The notes beneath the pieces are model-generated. The model searched no databases and was not told where the DNA came from. It saw nothing but the letters and a program-made list of their open reading frames with translations. Shown piece after piece: positions 26,057 through 39,000 of a stretch of DNA of 64,000 bases (the stretch's first letter is position 1; every line of letters starts with the position of its first letter). Made by a program: the position numbers and the translations under genes. Location of the stretch: contig CAJJDN010000068.1 in assembly GCA_905182985.1 (NCBI GenBank), forward strand, positions 209,453 through 273,452, in the 5' to 3' direction. Source of the DNA: Paramecium sonneborni (Eukaryota; Ciliophora; Oligohymenophorea; Peniculida; Parameciidae).

Positions 26057-27197
26057 TCATTTTCTCATTACATTTGTTCTTAATGTTCCATTATTTAAAA
26101 TGGAATTAGACATGTTTTTAAAAACTGAAGGTTATTCATAAGCACCTGGTCCAGGAGTTTTATCATTTTTGGTGAAATCTAACTTATTACCATATCCAAG
26201 AGAAATTTTATTAAATCTTGAAGGTTCAAGGATTTCGGTTTTAATTTCATAAGTATTGGAGGCAGGAACTTTTTCTTAGAATGTAGCTAATGGTTTGATT
26301 CTAGCTCCAATTGTACAGGCAGGCTAAAATTAACGAAATTTATTAGAACAATTACCTTATTAGAGCCAATGATTTAAGAGACTTCATAGGAATTAGGACT
26401 AGGTCCTTAAAAAGTATGTGATATTTTAAATCTGTCACTTTGAGACCAATTAGTTTTTCTAAATTTAGAGGGTTATTTAGTTTCTTAATTGAAATAAGCA
26501 TCAGGAGGTGGATTTTATTCAGCATTTCTTTCAACATACAAAGGACATATATATTTATTACCATATCCAAAACCAGTTGATCTTCCAGAAGTACCAAGAG
26601 TCCCTGGAATAGTATAATTAAATTCAGTTTTGAGAGTTGAGTCTTTATCAAATCTAAAATAATCAAATTATTTACCTTTAAGCTTTGCAGAAGGACACTT
26701 CAGGTATACTATGCCTGAGTGAAGATGAAGATTAATACATTGAGGTTCCTTTGCCTTATTCAATCAACTTATGTCTTAATTAGGACAGTTATAAAGTTGA
26801 AAGAGTAGATCCATTTAATCCAGAATTAACTGTAACTCCTTGAGTATTTGTATTACCACTTCGAACTTTGAATGATAATACAAAAGTATCAGAGGGTTAA
26901 ATAGGTTCTTAATTAAGTTACCCATTTTGAAGTAGTAATTTATATGTTGATTACATTTCAAGATTGTCTGGAAGGATTTCAGCATTGTAATCATTTACTT
27001 TTATTCTGATAGGCTAATTGCCTTCAATAATTGGAACCAATATATTAATTGGAGATCGATCTATAAACTATTTTAAGATATAAACCTGCTTTGGTCACTA
27101 GGTTAAAGAGTATGTCATCTTACTATTTCAATTCAATTTTTATAGGTTATTCATCTTTTACAATATATAACCTCATGTCTTATAATCTAATGCTCAT
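26057..27197 (-). CDS. STPGR/SHIPPO-repeat protein, probable axonemal component
   Basis: Three introns (27061-27085, 26654-26675, 26324-26355) give 353 residues from ATG 27197 to TGA 26057-26059. The C-terminal half carries Pro-Gly repeats of the sperm-tail PG-rich type: KTPGPGAYEQP, FQGPSPNSYEV, NPPPDAYF, with GFGYGNK and SLGYGNK spacers. Proteins with such repeats line ciliary doublet microtubules or outer dense fibres. The N-terminal ~130 residues lack the repeats and read as a beta-rich domain (RLYIVKDEQPIKIEL, LVPIIEGNQPIRIKV). The start of this gene lies 19 bp downstream of the stop of the CFAP161 fusion, another axonemal gene on the same strand. Confidence 0.8.
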
Positions 27198-27216
27198 TAT
27201 GTATTAATAATAATTA

Positions 27217-28787
27217 TCATAAATTCCATGATTTCTTTAATATTGCCTCGAAACTCTCATCTTATGGCACAGACGATGAAACATCCTAAACAATCACTAA
27301 TCATTCATTACTTAATAAAATTCTCCAAACTCTTAAAAGGGTATCACTCTATCAGGATTACCTTTATTCCAATGAGATACAAAATCTTAAAACACCTATC
27401 TTTCAGTTTTGTATCCTTTTAAAACATCTGGATGTTCTTTTACGTTGATTAATCTACCCATAGTTTCTAGGGTTACTTTCCCTGCTTTCTACTCAATTGA
27501 TGCATATGCTCTTTAAACATAATACAATCTTTTCTCATTCATTTAAGACTAATCTTTAATTCTAAAATACTCTAAATGCATCCAAAAATTCATTGAATTC
27601 AATTTTACCATTTCCATTCTTATCAAATGTTTAAAAAATCATTTTAGTCTCATCTTCAGATAAATTCAATCCAAAATTCCTTAATCCCCATTTAAAATCG
27701 TTATACTCTACTTGTCCATCTTAAATAATATTATATAATGAAACTATTATTTTAATCCATTTCCATAAATATTTTAGCCAATCCTCTCAATCCATAAGCT
27801 CCCCTACCTGTAATTTATTATTTAACTCTAATCATTAAATTTTTAACATTTCTATTATCATCCATCACAGATTCATCAAATTATTCATTTTATTTTTTAG
27901 CTACTTAAAATTTCCATAAATTTTATGGTCTATATAAAAATTGATAAATACTCTTAATTTCTTAAAGGAATATCTATAGTTGTTCTACCTTCTTTTTCTG
28001 CTATCAGATTTTAAGTTTTATTCAAACATTAATAAGAATGTACAAAAACTTCTCTTTCTCTTCCAAAATCATTTTAATATATAATTTCATCACTAGCTAA
28101 CCAATGTTAAGTAAATGAATGTTTAATCAACACAGTATCATCTGATCTAATAGGTTATCCTTCCATTTCAAATCTTATTCTAGGATCTGCATGTTCAAAT
28201 TTCCATACTGTATTAAATACATCACTTTCAATTGCACAAACTTCTTATTTTCTTGATATTTTAGCACATCTTGTTGGCGTTTATGGAAGTGAATGTAGAT
28301 AAAATGTCTTATTATTAGATATTCTAGGATTTGCAACAATTCTGAAATGTTATCCGTAATGTAATACATCATCTCCATAATAATTTGGTTCTTTTGTATA
28401 AGGTATTATCACAAATACTGATCTTACTGTTGGTTAAGATGTTTATGCAGTTGTAACATTGTATGCTTCCTCTCCTATTTTCAATCTCTCTTATATATCT
28501 ATTGACAAAAACCCTTAAGTTTTCACATTCTAAATCATCAAATGAAATCCAAAATGAATGTAATCATCCTAAGGATATGAAAGAGATGCCAATCTTAAAC
28601 TGAAATTTGTCTTTGTGTCTTTCACTATGCTTGCCAGTTATCCATTTTATCTATTTTTTAAATAGTCTTTCTTTCTATATAAATTATGCATAAATTATCA
28701 CTTAGTTTCATCCAATTCCCATTCTTCAAACCAATTACCAATACGGGTCTAGAACTTGTATTTATGATCGACGTTATAATTATGCAT
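27217..28787 (-). CDS. CFAP161: CFAP161 fused to a calcyphosin-like EF-hand protein
   Basis: Five introns (28675-28701, 27961-27988, 27720-27744, 27549-27570, 27286-27311) give 480 residues, an exact codon number. Residues ~1-280 align by eye with CFAP161, a luminal protein of ciliary doublet microtubules: TRIGNWFEEWELDE at the start, DDYIHFGFHLMI, VLHYGQHFRI, ADPRIRFEMEG and NDFGREREVFVHSYQ. Without any stop the frame continues into ~200 residues of calcyphosin type. These include a helix-loop-helix NGQVEYNDFKWGL, a full EF-hand loop DKNGNGKIEFNE, a third unit and the ending PQDESFEAILKKSWNL, which matches calcyphosin C-termini. The fusion suggests a Ca2+-sensing microtubule inner protein. 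The two parts meet in one exon at FQVAKKQNEQFDES, so they are not joined by a mispredicted intron. Confidence 0.88.
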
Positions 28788-28820
28788 TTATTTATTTATT
28801 ATTTATTGATTAAAGTTTCT
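28788..28820. promoter_or_regulatory. 33-bp shared divergent promoter
   Basis: The CFAP161 fusion starts at 28787 on the minus strand and the CCR4-like gene starts at 28821 on the plus strand, leaving 33 bp between the two ATGs. Both promoters and 5' leaders must fit here or overlap the coding regions. The spacer is TTTA/ATTT-rich and has no distinctive motif. Confidence 0.6.
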
Positions 28821-29552
28821 ATGAAAACAGTTAAGATATGTCAATGGAATACCTTAGCTGATACACTATCAGGGGCTTTTCCACAAGTCAATAAATAATT
28901 CCTATCTTGGAATCATAGATCCTAATTAATATCCTAATATATAAAAAACAATAATTGTGATATATATTGTTTTGAAGAGGTTGATCATCCAGAATTTTTT
29001 GAAACAATACTTTAAGATCATCATTTCATTTTTTAAAAAAAATAACATAATAATGATGGTATCCTAATTGCTTACAAAAAAACCTTCAAATTATAATCAG
29101 TTAACATTATACCTTATTTAGAAAACAATAAAGTTTCAAATCAATTCTTTATTAAAGTTGACTTTCTAGATTTTATATTAATAGCCACTCATCTTAAAGC
29201 TAAAACAGAGTTTGAGAATATAAGAAGAACTCAATTAGAATAATTGAACAAATACTTATAAGAAAACAAGATAATTTTATGTGGTGATTTTAATACATAA
29301 CCGCAATTAGAAGCAGTATCTAATTTTATGGAAATATCCGGAATGAAATGTACTAATATAACAATTCCTACAACTTCTAAAAATAGAGGAAAATTAGAAA
29401 CAAACATAAAAGATTATATTTTCTATAAAGGAGTTCAATTAAAATAAAGTTAAGTGGGTCCAACAGAAGGAGTTTAATTAGATGAAAATGGATTACCTAG
29501 TGAAAAATTCCCTTCAGATCATATATTTTTAATAGGAGAATTTGATATTTGA
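28821..29552 (+). CDS. CCR4/nocturnin-like endonuclease-exonuclease-phosphatase
   Basis: An uninterrupted 243-residue frame from ATG 28821 to TGA 29550-29552. Motifs of the exonuclease-endonuclease-phosphatase fold appear in order: CQWNTLADTLSG (compare NTLA in CCR4 and nocturnin), CFEEVDHPEFF with the metal-binding Glu, GILIAYKK, ATHLKAK, LCGDFNTQPQ with the catalytic Asp/Asn pair, DYIFYKG and the final SDHIFLIGEF. The family includes poly(A) deadenylases, NADP(H) phosphatases and tRNA-processing enzymes. The absence of a leucine-rich N-terminus argues for the nocturnin/angel-like branch rather than CCR4 itself. No targeting signal is visible. Confidence 0.85.
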
Positions 29553-29620
29553 ATAGGATTAATTCGATATAGATTAAATAGAACATAAATATAAAAATAA
29601 ATATAAATATAATAAGATAA

Positions 29621-30852
29621 ATGTACTTTGAATAAGAATGTCGAAAATTTTTAAGACCTAGAAGATTAGAATATCAAATATTTGATTTAGGTATGAATTG
29701 AGTATAAATGAAGGGCCTGAATAACTTCCACTAAAAAATGGTACTCTGTTCAAATATGAAATAACAATTATGAATCGTTAGGGTCATGAATTAAAATGCT
29801 CATTTTTTTAGATAAAACCAATAATAAGTGATTGTTGTATAATTTATTGTCATGGTTTTAATGGTTGTCGAGTTGAAGGTGTAAAATATGCCCATGCTGC
29901 TGCATTATATAATCTTAATTTTTGTATTTTTGATTTTTAAGGATGTGGACAGAGTTAAGGTGATCTCATTACTTTTGGGTAACATTCCCCATTTAAATAG
30001 TTATTTAGAATAGAATGATATCACATGCATTATTTTAGAAATTAAAAAGAAATTTTAATAAAATTAATTCATATTATGGGGTAGATCATTAGGAGCGACT
30101 ACTATATAATTAAAGAAACAACCTTATGTAAGTGGTTACGTATTGGATTCATGTTTCACCGATCTCAATAAAGCTTGTGTAAGCATGATTTAAAAGTCAA
30201 CTTCCTTACCAAAACTGATAATAAAAAGTGTTCTGTATTTATTAAAAGGTATATTTAAATATTAACAATCTTTATAGGCAAAATTGAATCATAAGGTAAT
30301 TTCAAATTTGATGATATCAAAATTCAAAGAGCTGACTCAAGTGTTCCAACCCTTTACATATGTAGTGATTAAGATACATTAATCAAATCCAAAAATACAA
30401 TTGGATTATACTAGTAACATAATGGTCTAAGAGATCTTATTCAGATTTCAGGAGAACATAATGATTCAAGAACGCTCTAACTGATTGAAAAAATCTGTAG
30501 TTGGTGCAAAGAACGATTTTAAATTAATCGGTAATACTCTTGTCATGAATCCTCACCTTTAGATATTAGAAAAAAATATTAATATTTAGCAGGAAGAAAT
30601 AGTTTAGTTAGAACACCATCAGATATCATACCTAAATATGATTTTAACAGATAAAATATTAATCATTGCTAAACTTAATCTACCTCTGTACTTAAATACA
30701 ATAATCAACATGTTATTATACAACCAAAAAAACTATACTTTTAAGAATCTCCTTAAAAAATTATCGGTTAATAAGGCAAATTCTTAAAATAATCAATAAG
30801 TTAGGAAATAGGAAATACCATCTAATTTACTCGCAAACAGATATTTGATTGA
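29621..30852 (+). CDS. Alpha/beta hydrolase (ABHD17/BEM46-like)
   Basis: Introns 29691-29713, 29979-30000 and 30249-30277 give 385 residues ending at TGA 30850-30852. The catalytic core reads YCHGFNGCRVEG (oxyanion hole), FDFQGCGQSQGD, then the nucleophile elbow FILWGRSLGA with Ser in GxSxG. The acid is probably in ICSDQDTLI and the His in ISGEHND. This order and the WGRSLGA elbow match serine hydrolases of the ABHD13/17/BEM46 group, some of which depalmitoylate proteins. About 130 C-terminal residues after the hydrolase domain are Gln/Asn-rich and unrecognised. The N-terminus (MYFEQECRKFLRPRR) has no signal sequence. Confidence 0.8.
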
Positions 30853-31510
30853 ATTAATTAATTATTTTATATGTTTATTCATAATTTAGGTTTCTCTATT
30901 AGTGGAAGTCTTGATAAATATTATAATACAGAATGATTACATAAATATCCAGCCTCATAAAAATTATCTGTACTATTAGTTTTTATAATATTTCCTTGTC
31001 TCCAGGATGATATTCAGAGAGCCCTGTTAAATTATATTACTCAAATCTATTTTATTTAGTTTATACTATTTCCCAAATAGCTGAACAATATTTATTGGTT
31101 TTAATTATAAATTAAATATTTAATTAAATATATAAGGATTATATAATAATGTTTTTTTTTATTTTCAAGTTCACTTTTGTAATTTAATTATATTATCTTT
31201 CTTCTAAAATAATGTATCCAAAAATTAATTACTACATATTTATTATATTTATCTTGATACTATATTTTCTGATAAATTTAAATTAGTCTAAGATTTTATT
31301 CAATAAAACATTCTACAATTACTTTAATCATTTATACCTTATCTAATTAAATTGATATTGTTTTCTTTCTTTCTATATTACTTAAGATTAAATTAATTTA
31401 TTATTATAGAGTAATTAATCTCTTTTAATTTCATTCAATAAACATTTATCTTTGTATATTAAACTTTAATATTTTTATAATAAACTCAAGGGTATCAAAT
31501 CAAAATCCAG
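30853..31510. other. Intergenic, no gene seen
   Basis: About 660 bp of AT-rich sequence upstream of the first PAS membrane-protein gene. No frame shows a coding pattern. It contains several T runs of 6-8 bases and is a likely promoter region for the gene at 31511. Confidence 0.45.
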
Positions 31511-34500
31511 ATGAATTAGTGCATTACAAAAATAATCAAAATCTTATCATAAATTATCACATAATAAGAAAAAAATCAATTTATTTTCCCATAAGAATTA
31601 ATCCTCATCTTAAGCATATAATAATAACTTATACCCTTAGCATATATTTGTGGAACTTAAGACTTTTCATATCTAAACATTTTTATAGCTTTTGCCAGAC
31701 CATAGATTTATATTCCGTCTTCTATTTTAGGTTCATATATAACTCTTATTATTGCCTTTGTTTATCTATTAAACTTTATACCTTTACTTAATTTAAAGTA
31801 TACTGGAATAATTGTTTAGTTACTAAAATGTGGTCTGCTTAATTTTTTTTTTGAAATAACATCTGGTACCTTTCAAATGCTACCTCAAATTTTAATTATC
31901 ATAATATCATTATTCAACTCGCTTATGTTTGAAGGAACATTAAATATATAAGTTGTAAACTTTTAAAAAATATTGATTTCATTTAAAGATGCAATATTAG
32001 TAATACTTAATATTGTAATTATGATCCTTTATAAATATGCTTCTTCTTAATTAGCCATATAAATAACAGCTTTTTGTATAATAAATTTTTAATTAATAAA
32101 TTTGATTTTTGGATAACCATCTATCTCAATAAAAAATAAGGTTGTTTATATAACTTAATAATAATGCTCAAATTGAAATTATTATGTTTCCCATAATTTA
32201 TAGGATATTACTAAGTGTATATGAAGAAGCATTTCGTAATTTTAAATTTAAATACAAAAAAGGAACATCTATTTCCATTAATTAAGTCATATTATATGCA
32301 AAAGATATTGATAACTATTTTGAATTAAATATTAAAGCTCCTGAAAATATTGAATAATAAATTATATTTGCAACCATAAAAATGGCCAAAAATCTAAATT
32401 ATGTTGCATATAAAGATTTATAATAAATAAAAATTAATAAAAACATTCTATTAAACTTAAAAATAAATTTGATATTGAAACATTGCTTACAAAAAATAAG
32501 CTATGATACATAAACTCATACTAAACCAACTAATCATATAACTTAAATTGCTAAATAATTAATAGAAAATGAAAATTTAAATTTTTAGACTCAAACTGAT
32601 ATTATTGAACTACTTCATGATAAAATTGAGTGTATGAGATTATTGATAGAGGAAAATTATATGTTATAATTTGATCATTTATTGAAATACATTGAAAAAC
32701 TTTTAAGAATATAAAATTTATTAATAAAATAATATGAAGCTTTTCCTTGTGAAAGAACTTAATGTGTTTTAGGATTTTTCTATTCAGAATTATTGAATGA
32801 TTATTAAGCATCAAATTAATTATTTAGTGTTTTAACAATATCAGATGAAAAAATGAAAAAAATTGCATTAAATTAAGATGTTTTTAATAGTAAGATGATT
32901 TATTTAATTACAGAATTTAAAGGAAAAATGAGGATAAAGTTTTCATCTTATGATGCTGATTCATTTTTAGGAATTCCTAATGAATGTCTTACTAATAAAA
33001 TAATAAATGAATTAATACCACCAGGTATTAGTGAAAATCATGATGAAATGATAGTCAATTTCTTAAAAAATGGAAAATCAAAATATCTAAGATAATTATA
33101 AGTTAACTTTTTATTTTATAGATATTAATAATATATGATGGAAATAGATTTTGCAATTGAAACTAATTTAATTAAAGAACTTAATTTCATTGTTTTTATT
33201 CAACCTACAGTGAATTAATTTTTTTCTATAATTTTAAATTTAAATCTGGAAATTGTTTGCATGAGTAGAGCATTTATTTAAGAATTAGAATTACAAGATA
33301 GTATAAAAATATATTTGGGAGTGAAAATAAAAAAAATAATTCCATCTTTTCCTCAAATAATTTTGGAAAATCATTTTGTTGAAAATGCAGAAATTTATTT
33401 AGAAAATTAACATTTGAAAAATAGTTCTACTTCAAGAGGTCATTTTTATTATACTAACTATTTAATTACATCAAAAAAGGTAAATGATATAATCGCATAT
33501 TATTAAGTTTGTTTTGACTATTTTAAAAGAAACTTAACAAACTAAGTTTCCTCTTAAAGTGATTCAATAAATACAAGTCATCATGTGATCTATGATTATA
33601 TATAAGATGATTAAATTAATGATATATGCAATGAAACACCAATTAAGATTCCAATAGAAGAAGATGTTAAAAGATCAAATCCCTTATTTTAAGAGGGTTT
33701 ATGTTCAGAACAAAGTCATATGATTAATGAATTTAAATTTGAATAAACTAATATAAAAAGTACATTTAGATGTAATTAGACATTATTGGAATAAAAATTT
33801 TACACTAATATGCATTAGAATCCATCAAAGGTAACCAATCATTTGATTTCTCAAAAAAATGAAAGTTATTTAAATGAAGAATAAAATAAGAATCATATAT
33901 TAGATGACGCTTAATCTTCATAAATTTCAAGCTTATAAGGTTTGAAAAAATCAGAATTTTACAAAAAATATGATATATTCTCTAAAATTAAATTTTAAGT
34001 TGGTAATTCGAGATATCATAGACTTTTTATTTTAACATTTACCTTAAGTATAATATCTTAAGTCATAATTTAATCAATAGTAAAAAATTTAATTAAATTT
34101 AGCAAATAGCCAAAATAAATATCAATTTTTAACTTCTAGCTGCTGATATAGATTTACTAGAAATTAAGAATCTTATATATTAACCATTTGAATCCTTTTT
34201 ATTAACTAGATGGACAATATTTAATTATATTTAAATGTAAGCCACAGAAGAAATCACATAATAAGAATATAACTATTTAGTAGAATTTCCAAGAGAGAAT
34301 CTTAATTTAGGATATGATTAATTAGATATAAATTTGAAATAAGTATTGGATAGAATTAGTATTTCAGGTTTTTTCCAAGATCAATCTCTAGAAATTTATA
34401 TTTATGTTTCTACTGGAGAAGGAGAATAATTTAATTTTACATTAAGGAATAGTATTTAAATTTTATTAAACTATTTATATGAAATTAAAATGAGATATTA

Positions 34501-35816
34501 AATTGAAGGTACAATTGTTTCTGATAGTCCATATGTATATTATTCATATAAGAATTATTTAACAATGAAATAGGAATTTAGTATATTAAATGATAAAATT
34601 TTAAATAATAGTATTTCATAATCACAGTAAGAGCAATCTTAAGAAGAGCTTATTTTTATAATTGCAATTGGTATTGCTTTTGTTTAATTTTGTTTAACTT
34701 TTAATTATTTTATATAAATTTAGAGATTGATTAATAAATTTTATGCTATTATTTTTAATATGGATGTAGAACTTACTATAGAAGATATTGCTCGATTGAA
34801 GTTTATATTAGGTCGTTTAAATAAAAATTAAAATGCATTATTTAGATTTCAATTAAATATCGATTAAAGGGAAAAGGAATTTTTATCTAAATCCCTTATT
34901 TTGAATTAAAAAAAAAAAACAATACATAAACCATATTATTTTAAATAATATTTTTGTTATTACTTGTATTTTATTTTTGCTTTATTTTTGATAATTGGAA
35001 ATGCTCTATTAACTTATGAAGAATGTGGGGAATATTTAAGTAAATATCCAGAAACTGCTAAATTTTTTAAATCAATTTCAGATGTTGGAACAGATATACC
35101 AACAATGTATGCTTAAAGAGATATTCTTTATAATATTGAAATTATAGCTCCATTTTTTAATGATACTGAGAAAGCTAAGATTCTTTAAGAAATCAAAGAT
35201 TCTTTAAATAGAACAGATAACTTTCTAACATTGGATTTTAATTTAGATAAGTAATTATTTTAATAATTATAGCTTAATAATTTCAAAAAAGTTTAAAGAG
35301 TATTATCATCAAATTTAAGAAAATGATCTTTGTAATTTTCTTCCAGATTATTTCAGTTAAAAATCAGTCACTATTTGTCCTTAAATTATGGACTAAAATA
35401 TGGAGAGAGGTTTATTTGGATTATTAATATATATCTGTAATTTTATCAGTAATGATATGGCTCTAAATCATTTTACTTAAAAACTATAATCAAGTTATTT
35501 AGAATTAGAAGGTGCATTTTTGGTTTCTTATATTATCAAAGATTTAAATACTTACTTTCACTTAGACTTAGAGTCAGAAACATAGTTTTATATTTATAAA
35601 ATTAATGTATTATACTTTTAGATTATTAAATAGGTTCATAATGTAGTAATTCTTATATTTTTATTCATTTTGATACTAATTACAATAACAGAGATAAATA
35701 ATAAATTAATCTACAAATTGTATCTAGCCTAGAGACTACCATATTTAATGCCAATTAAAACAATTATATTAAATGATGGATTTGAAAGGAATTTACGATA
35801 ACTTATTCACAATTGA
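31511..35816 (+). CDS. Multipass membrane protein with PAS-like domain, copy 1 (apparent frameshift)
   Basis: Read with TAA/TAG as Gln and introns 34080-34102, 35251-35272 and 35607-35633, this is a ~1,410-residue protein closely related to the next gene. It has an N-terminal membrane block (RPQIYIPSSILGSYITLIIA, LLNFFFEITSG), then a helical region ending CERTQCVLGFFYSELLNDY. A PAS-like fold follows around 32895-33095, with PPGISENHDEMIVNFLKNGK. The C-terminal half contains an extracellular-type loop between membrane helices (SFLLTRWTIFNY, SDVGTDIPTMYAQRDILYN). The total is one base over a codon multiple: between about 32108 and 32165 the frame must change with no GT...AG intron available, and ~15 codons present in copy 2 are missing there. 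So this copy is either inactivated or mis-sequenced at that point. A sensory or channel role is possible but unproved. Confidence 0.65.
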
Positions 35817-36083
35817 GTTTAAAATTTTTTTATTATGAAATTTCAGAAAATTAAATATCCCTAAGCTTACCATTATTAATTATAATTAATTTTTTAAAGT
35901 TTTTAAAGTTTTAATAAACCATAAATTAAGTTATTCTCTTTAAACCTATTTGAGTTTCATAATATGTAACATTAATTACTAATTTTAGAAATATTAAGTA
36001 ATTTATTAATCAATCATTTTTTTATAATAATTAACACTTCCTATTTATTTTTATAATAAATTAGATACTTCAAATCTGTGAAT

Positions 36084-39000
36084 ATGAAAGAAGTTTTTAA
36101 AAAATTGACAAATTACTTGATAAGAGTCTATTTGAAAAACGAAGAAAATCAAATAGTTTTCCCTAAACAAGTTATTTTGCTCTTCAGAGTCTAATAGGCC
36201 TTTTTAAGTCTGTCATACATCTATGGGTAAAGTAATTACTACTACATTTATATGATATCAATGTATGCCAGGCCCCAGCTGTTTTTCACATAATCAGAAA
36301 TTCCTTAATACATCATCTTAATGCTCAGTGTCATTTATATATTTACATTACTAACAATAATTCCATAAAATAAAATAATTGGGATATTTGGATAATTATT
36401 GAGAAGTAGTTTGCTAAATTTCTTTTTTGAAATTTCAAAAGGATCTATTTAAATTATTACTCATACTTTACTAATATTAATTTCATTTTCGGAAACTTTA
36501 ATTATATCTGGAACATTGAATGTCTAGACTAAAAACTTTTAACATACTAGATTTACACATTTAGATTTAATAGTAGTTATTTTTAATTATTTACTAATGA
36601 TTTTCTATTCATATGGATTTTCTAAAAACTTAATTGTGATTTTTGCAATTATTTTAAATATATTGAGAATCATAAATTAATTGTTATTTTCATCATTTAA
36701 AAATCTTATTACTAAAACGATACTCTTAACAATTAAAATTATGACATTTTTTTTTGGCTTTTTTTGGTTAGCCTCTTTATAAATTCATTTATCAGCTTAA
36801 ATTGTAATGATACCTTTAATTTATAAAATTATCTACACTTATTATGATAATCAATTAAATTCTATTATGTATAACAATTCAAAAAGGATTACATGTCATA
36901 TTATTAAGATATTAGTTTTTCTAGAAAATATGAAAGACTTATAAAATTTAAAAATACAAAAACCAAAAAAGGCTAGAAATAGAATTATTTATTCTTCATT
37001 TTTGATGTACTAAAATAAGAATTATTCTGCATTTTTAGAATTGAATAGCATTTAAGATGATCAATTAAGTTTGATTGAAAGTTTAAAAAAAAAAATAATT
37101 TTGTAAAAATGCATAAACAACATTCAACAAAAAATTTATGGAACTAATAAAACAGATAAAATTGCCGAAACTATTAAATTATTATTAAAAAGCGAAGAAT
37201 AAAATTATTCAATCTAGAATGATATAATAGAAATAATTAAAGATAAAATTTAATGTTTAGAGTTATTTCAATAAAATCAATCGCATAGATCATATGAAAA
37301 TTATTATTAGAAAACTAAAAAGATTGTCCTTTTTAAAGAAAAATTAGAGAAATAATATAATGCATATCCTTGTGAAAAAACTTAAGGAATTTTAGGATTT
37401 TTCTATGGTGAGATTATGAATGATTATATTTAAGCTAATTAATTATTCAATTTAATAGCTATGAAAGATGAAAAAATCAAGAAAATTGCTTAAAATTAAG
37501 AAATTTTCTCAAACAAGATGGTATTTTTAATTTTAAAATTTGATGGAAAACTAATTATCAAAAGACCCTCAAATGATGCAGCATCATTTTTTTAATTATG
37601 TAATCAATAATTAAAAGGATTAAAAGCATCTTATTTTATTCCTAAAGGAATTTAAGAAATTCATGATGATCTTGTTTAAGATTTCATAAAAAATGGGAAA
37701 TCAAAATACATGAGATAATTAAATTAATGCCTTTTTTATAATCATGAAATGGATTGTATGAATTCATTTGAATTATTATTCGATATTAACTTTGTTGAAG
37801 AATTAAATTTTATTGCCTTCTTCTAACCAACTGCTAATTAAACTATGAAAATTATAATAAATGATAAATTAATAATAAAATGTTTAAGTTAGTAGTTAAT
37901 TTAAGAATTAGGAATAAAATAACAATATAAATAATATTTAGATGTTTGCATCAATAAACTAATTCCCAACTTTCCTAAATATTTTATCAATTAATAACAA
38001 ATTGAAAATACAGAAATCTATGTTGAAAAACAATTTAATGAATAATCATAAGTATCATTTCTTCCTTTAGTTTACATAACAAATAGTAGTTTGCATTTTG
38101 GTTTTCCAGAAAATCTTCCAAAATATTATATAATTTCGTTGGAAAATTTAAAAAGATCTCCTTTTTATTTTTGCTAAAATTAATCAAATTCAATTACTTT
38201 TATAAGTCCATAAATGCAATAAAAAACTCTTTGTTCAATCAATAAAATAAATGCTGAAAGTTGTATACAAGTGCCCTATTTTGAAGATGAAATTATAAGA
38301 AATCAATCTATATTTTAACTGAATTAACACGATTTTTAATTTATAGATAATACTCCTACTGTATAAGGCAAAAAGAAATAAGAAACTAAATTGTTATCAA
38401 CTCTTGAATATACTAATCTTAAAAGTACAACCAAATAAAATGAGGTTTTGTTAGCTGAATAGAAGTTCTTTACAAAATCAAAAAAAAAATTATTAGTTTC
38501 TAAGTAAGTGTCTAAAATTATAGTAGTTTGGATAAAGAAATAATTATATAATAAGCATAATCATCATAAGTTTCAAGTTTTCTAGGTGCTAGAAACTCGA
38601 AATATTATAGATAATTTGAAATGGTTACAAAAATAAAAGATTTAAATAGTTATTCTAAATTGCATCGAAGCTTTCTAACTTCTATTATTTTTTGCGTTAT
38701 ATTTTAATTCATAATTTAAACAATTGTAATTAATTTTTTGATTAATTTAGTAAATAATTGAATTGAACATTAATTTAAGAGAATTGGTTTCCGATATAGA
38801 TATATTATAAATAAAAAATTTTGTTTTTTAACCTCTAGAAACCTTCTTGTTAACTAGATGGACTATATTTAATTATAAATTACTCAATGAAGCTGGAAAT
38901 ATATCTAATTCAGAGTATTAAAATTTAATATAATTTCCTTTATCAAATTTAAAATTAGGATATGATACTTTAGATAAAAATTTAAAGTAAGTATTCAATC

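Noticed and set aside
26352..26666. Hydrophobic 104-codon minus-strand ORF inside the STPGR gene
   Set aside because: It is in a different frame from the STPGR repeats, which need introns at 26324-26355 and 26654-26675 and read as real protein.
31519..31791. 90-codon plus-strand ORF near the start of PAS copy 1
   Set aside because: The alternative frame from ATG 31511 aligns residue by residue with the N-terminus of copy 2 and has no intron there.
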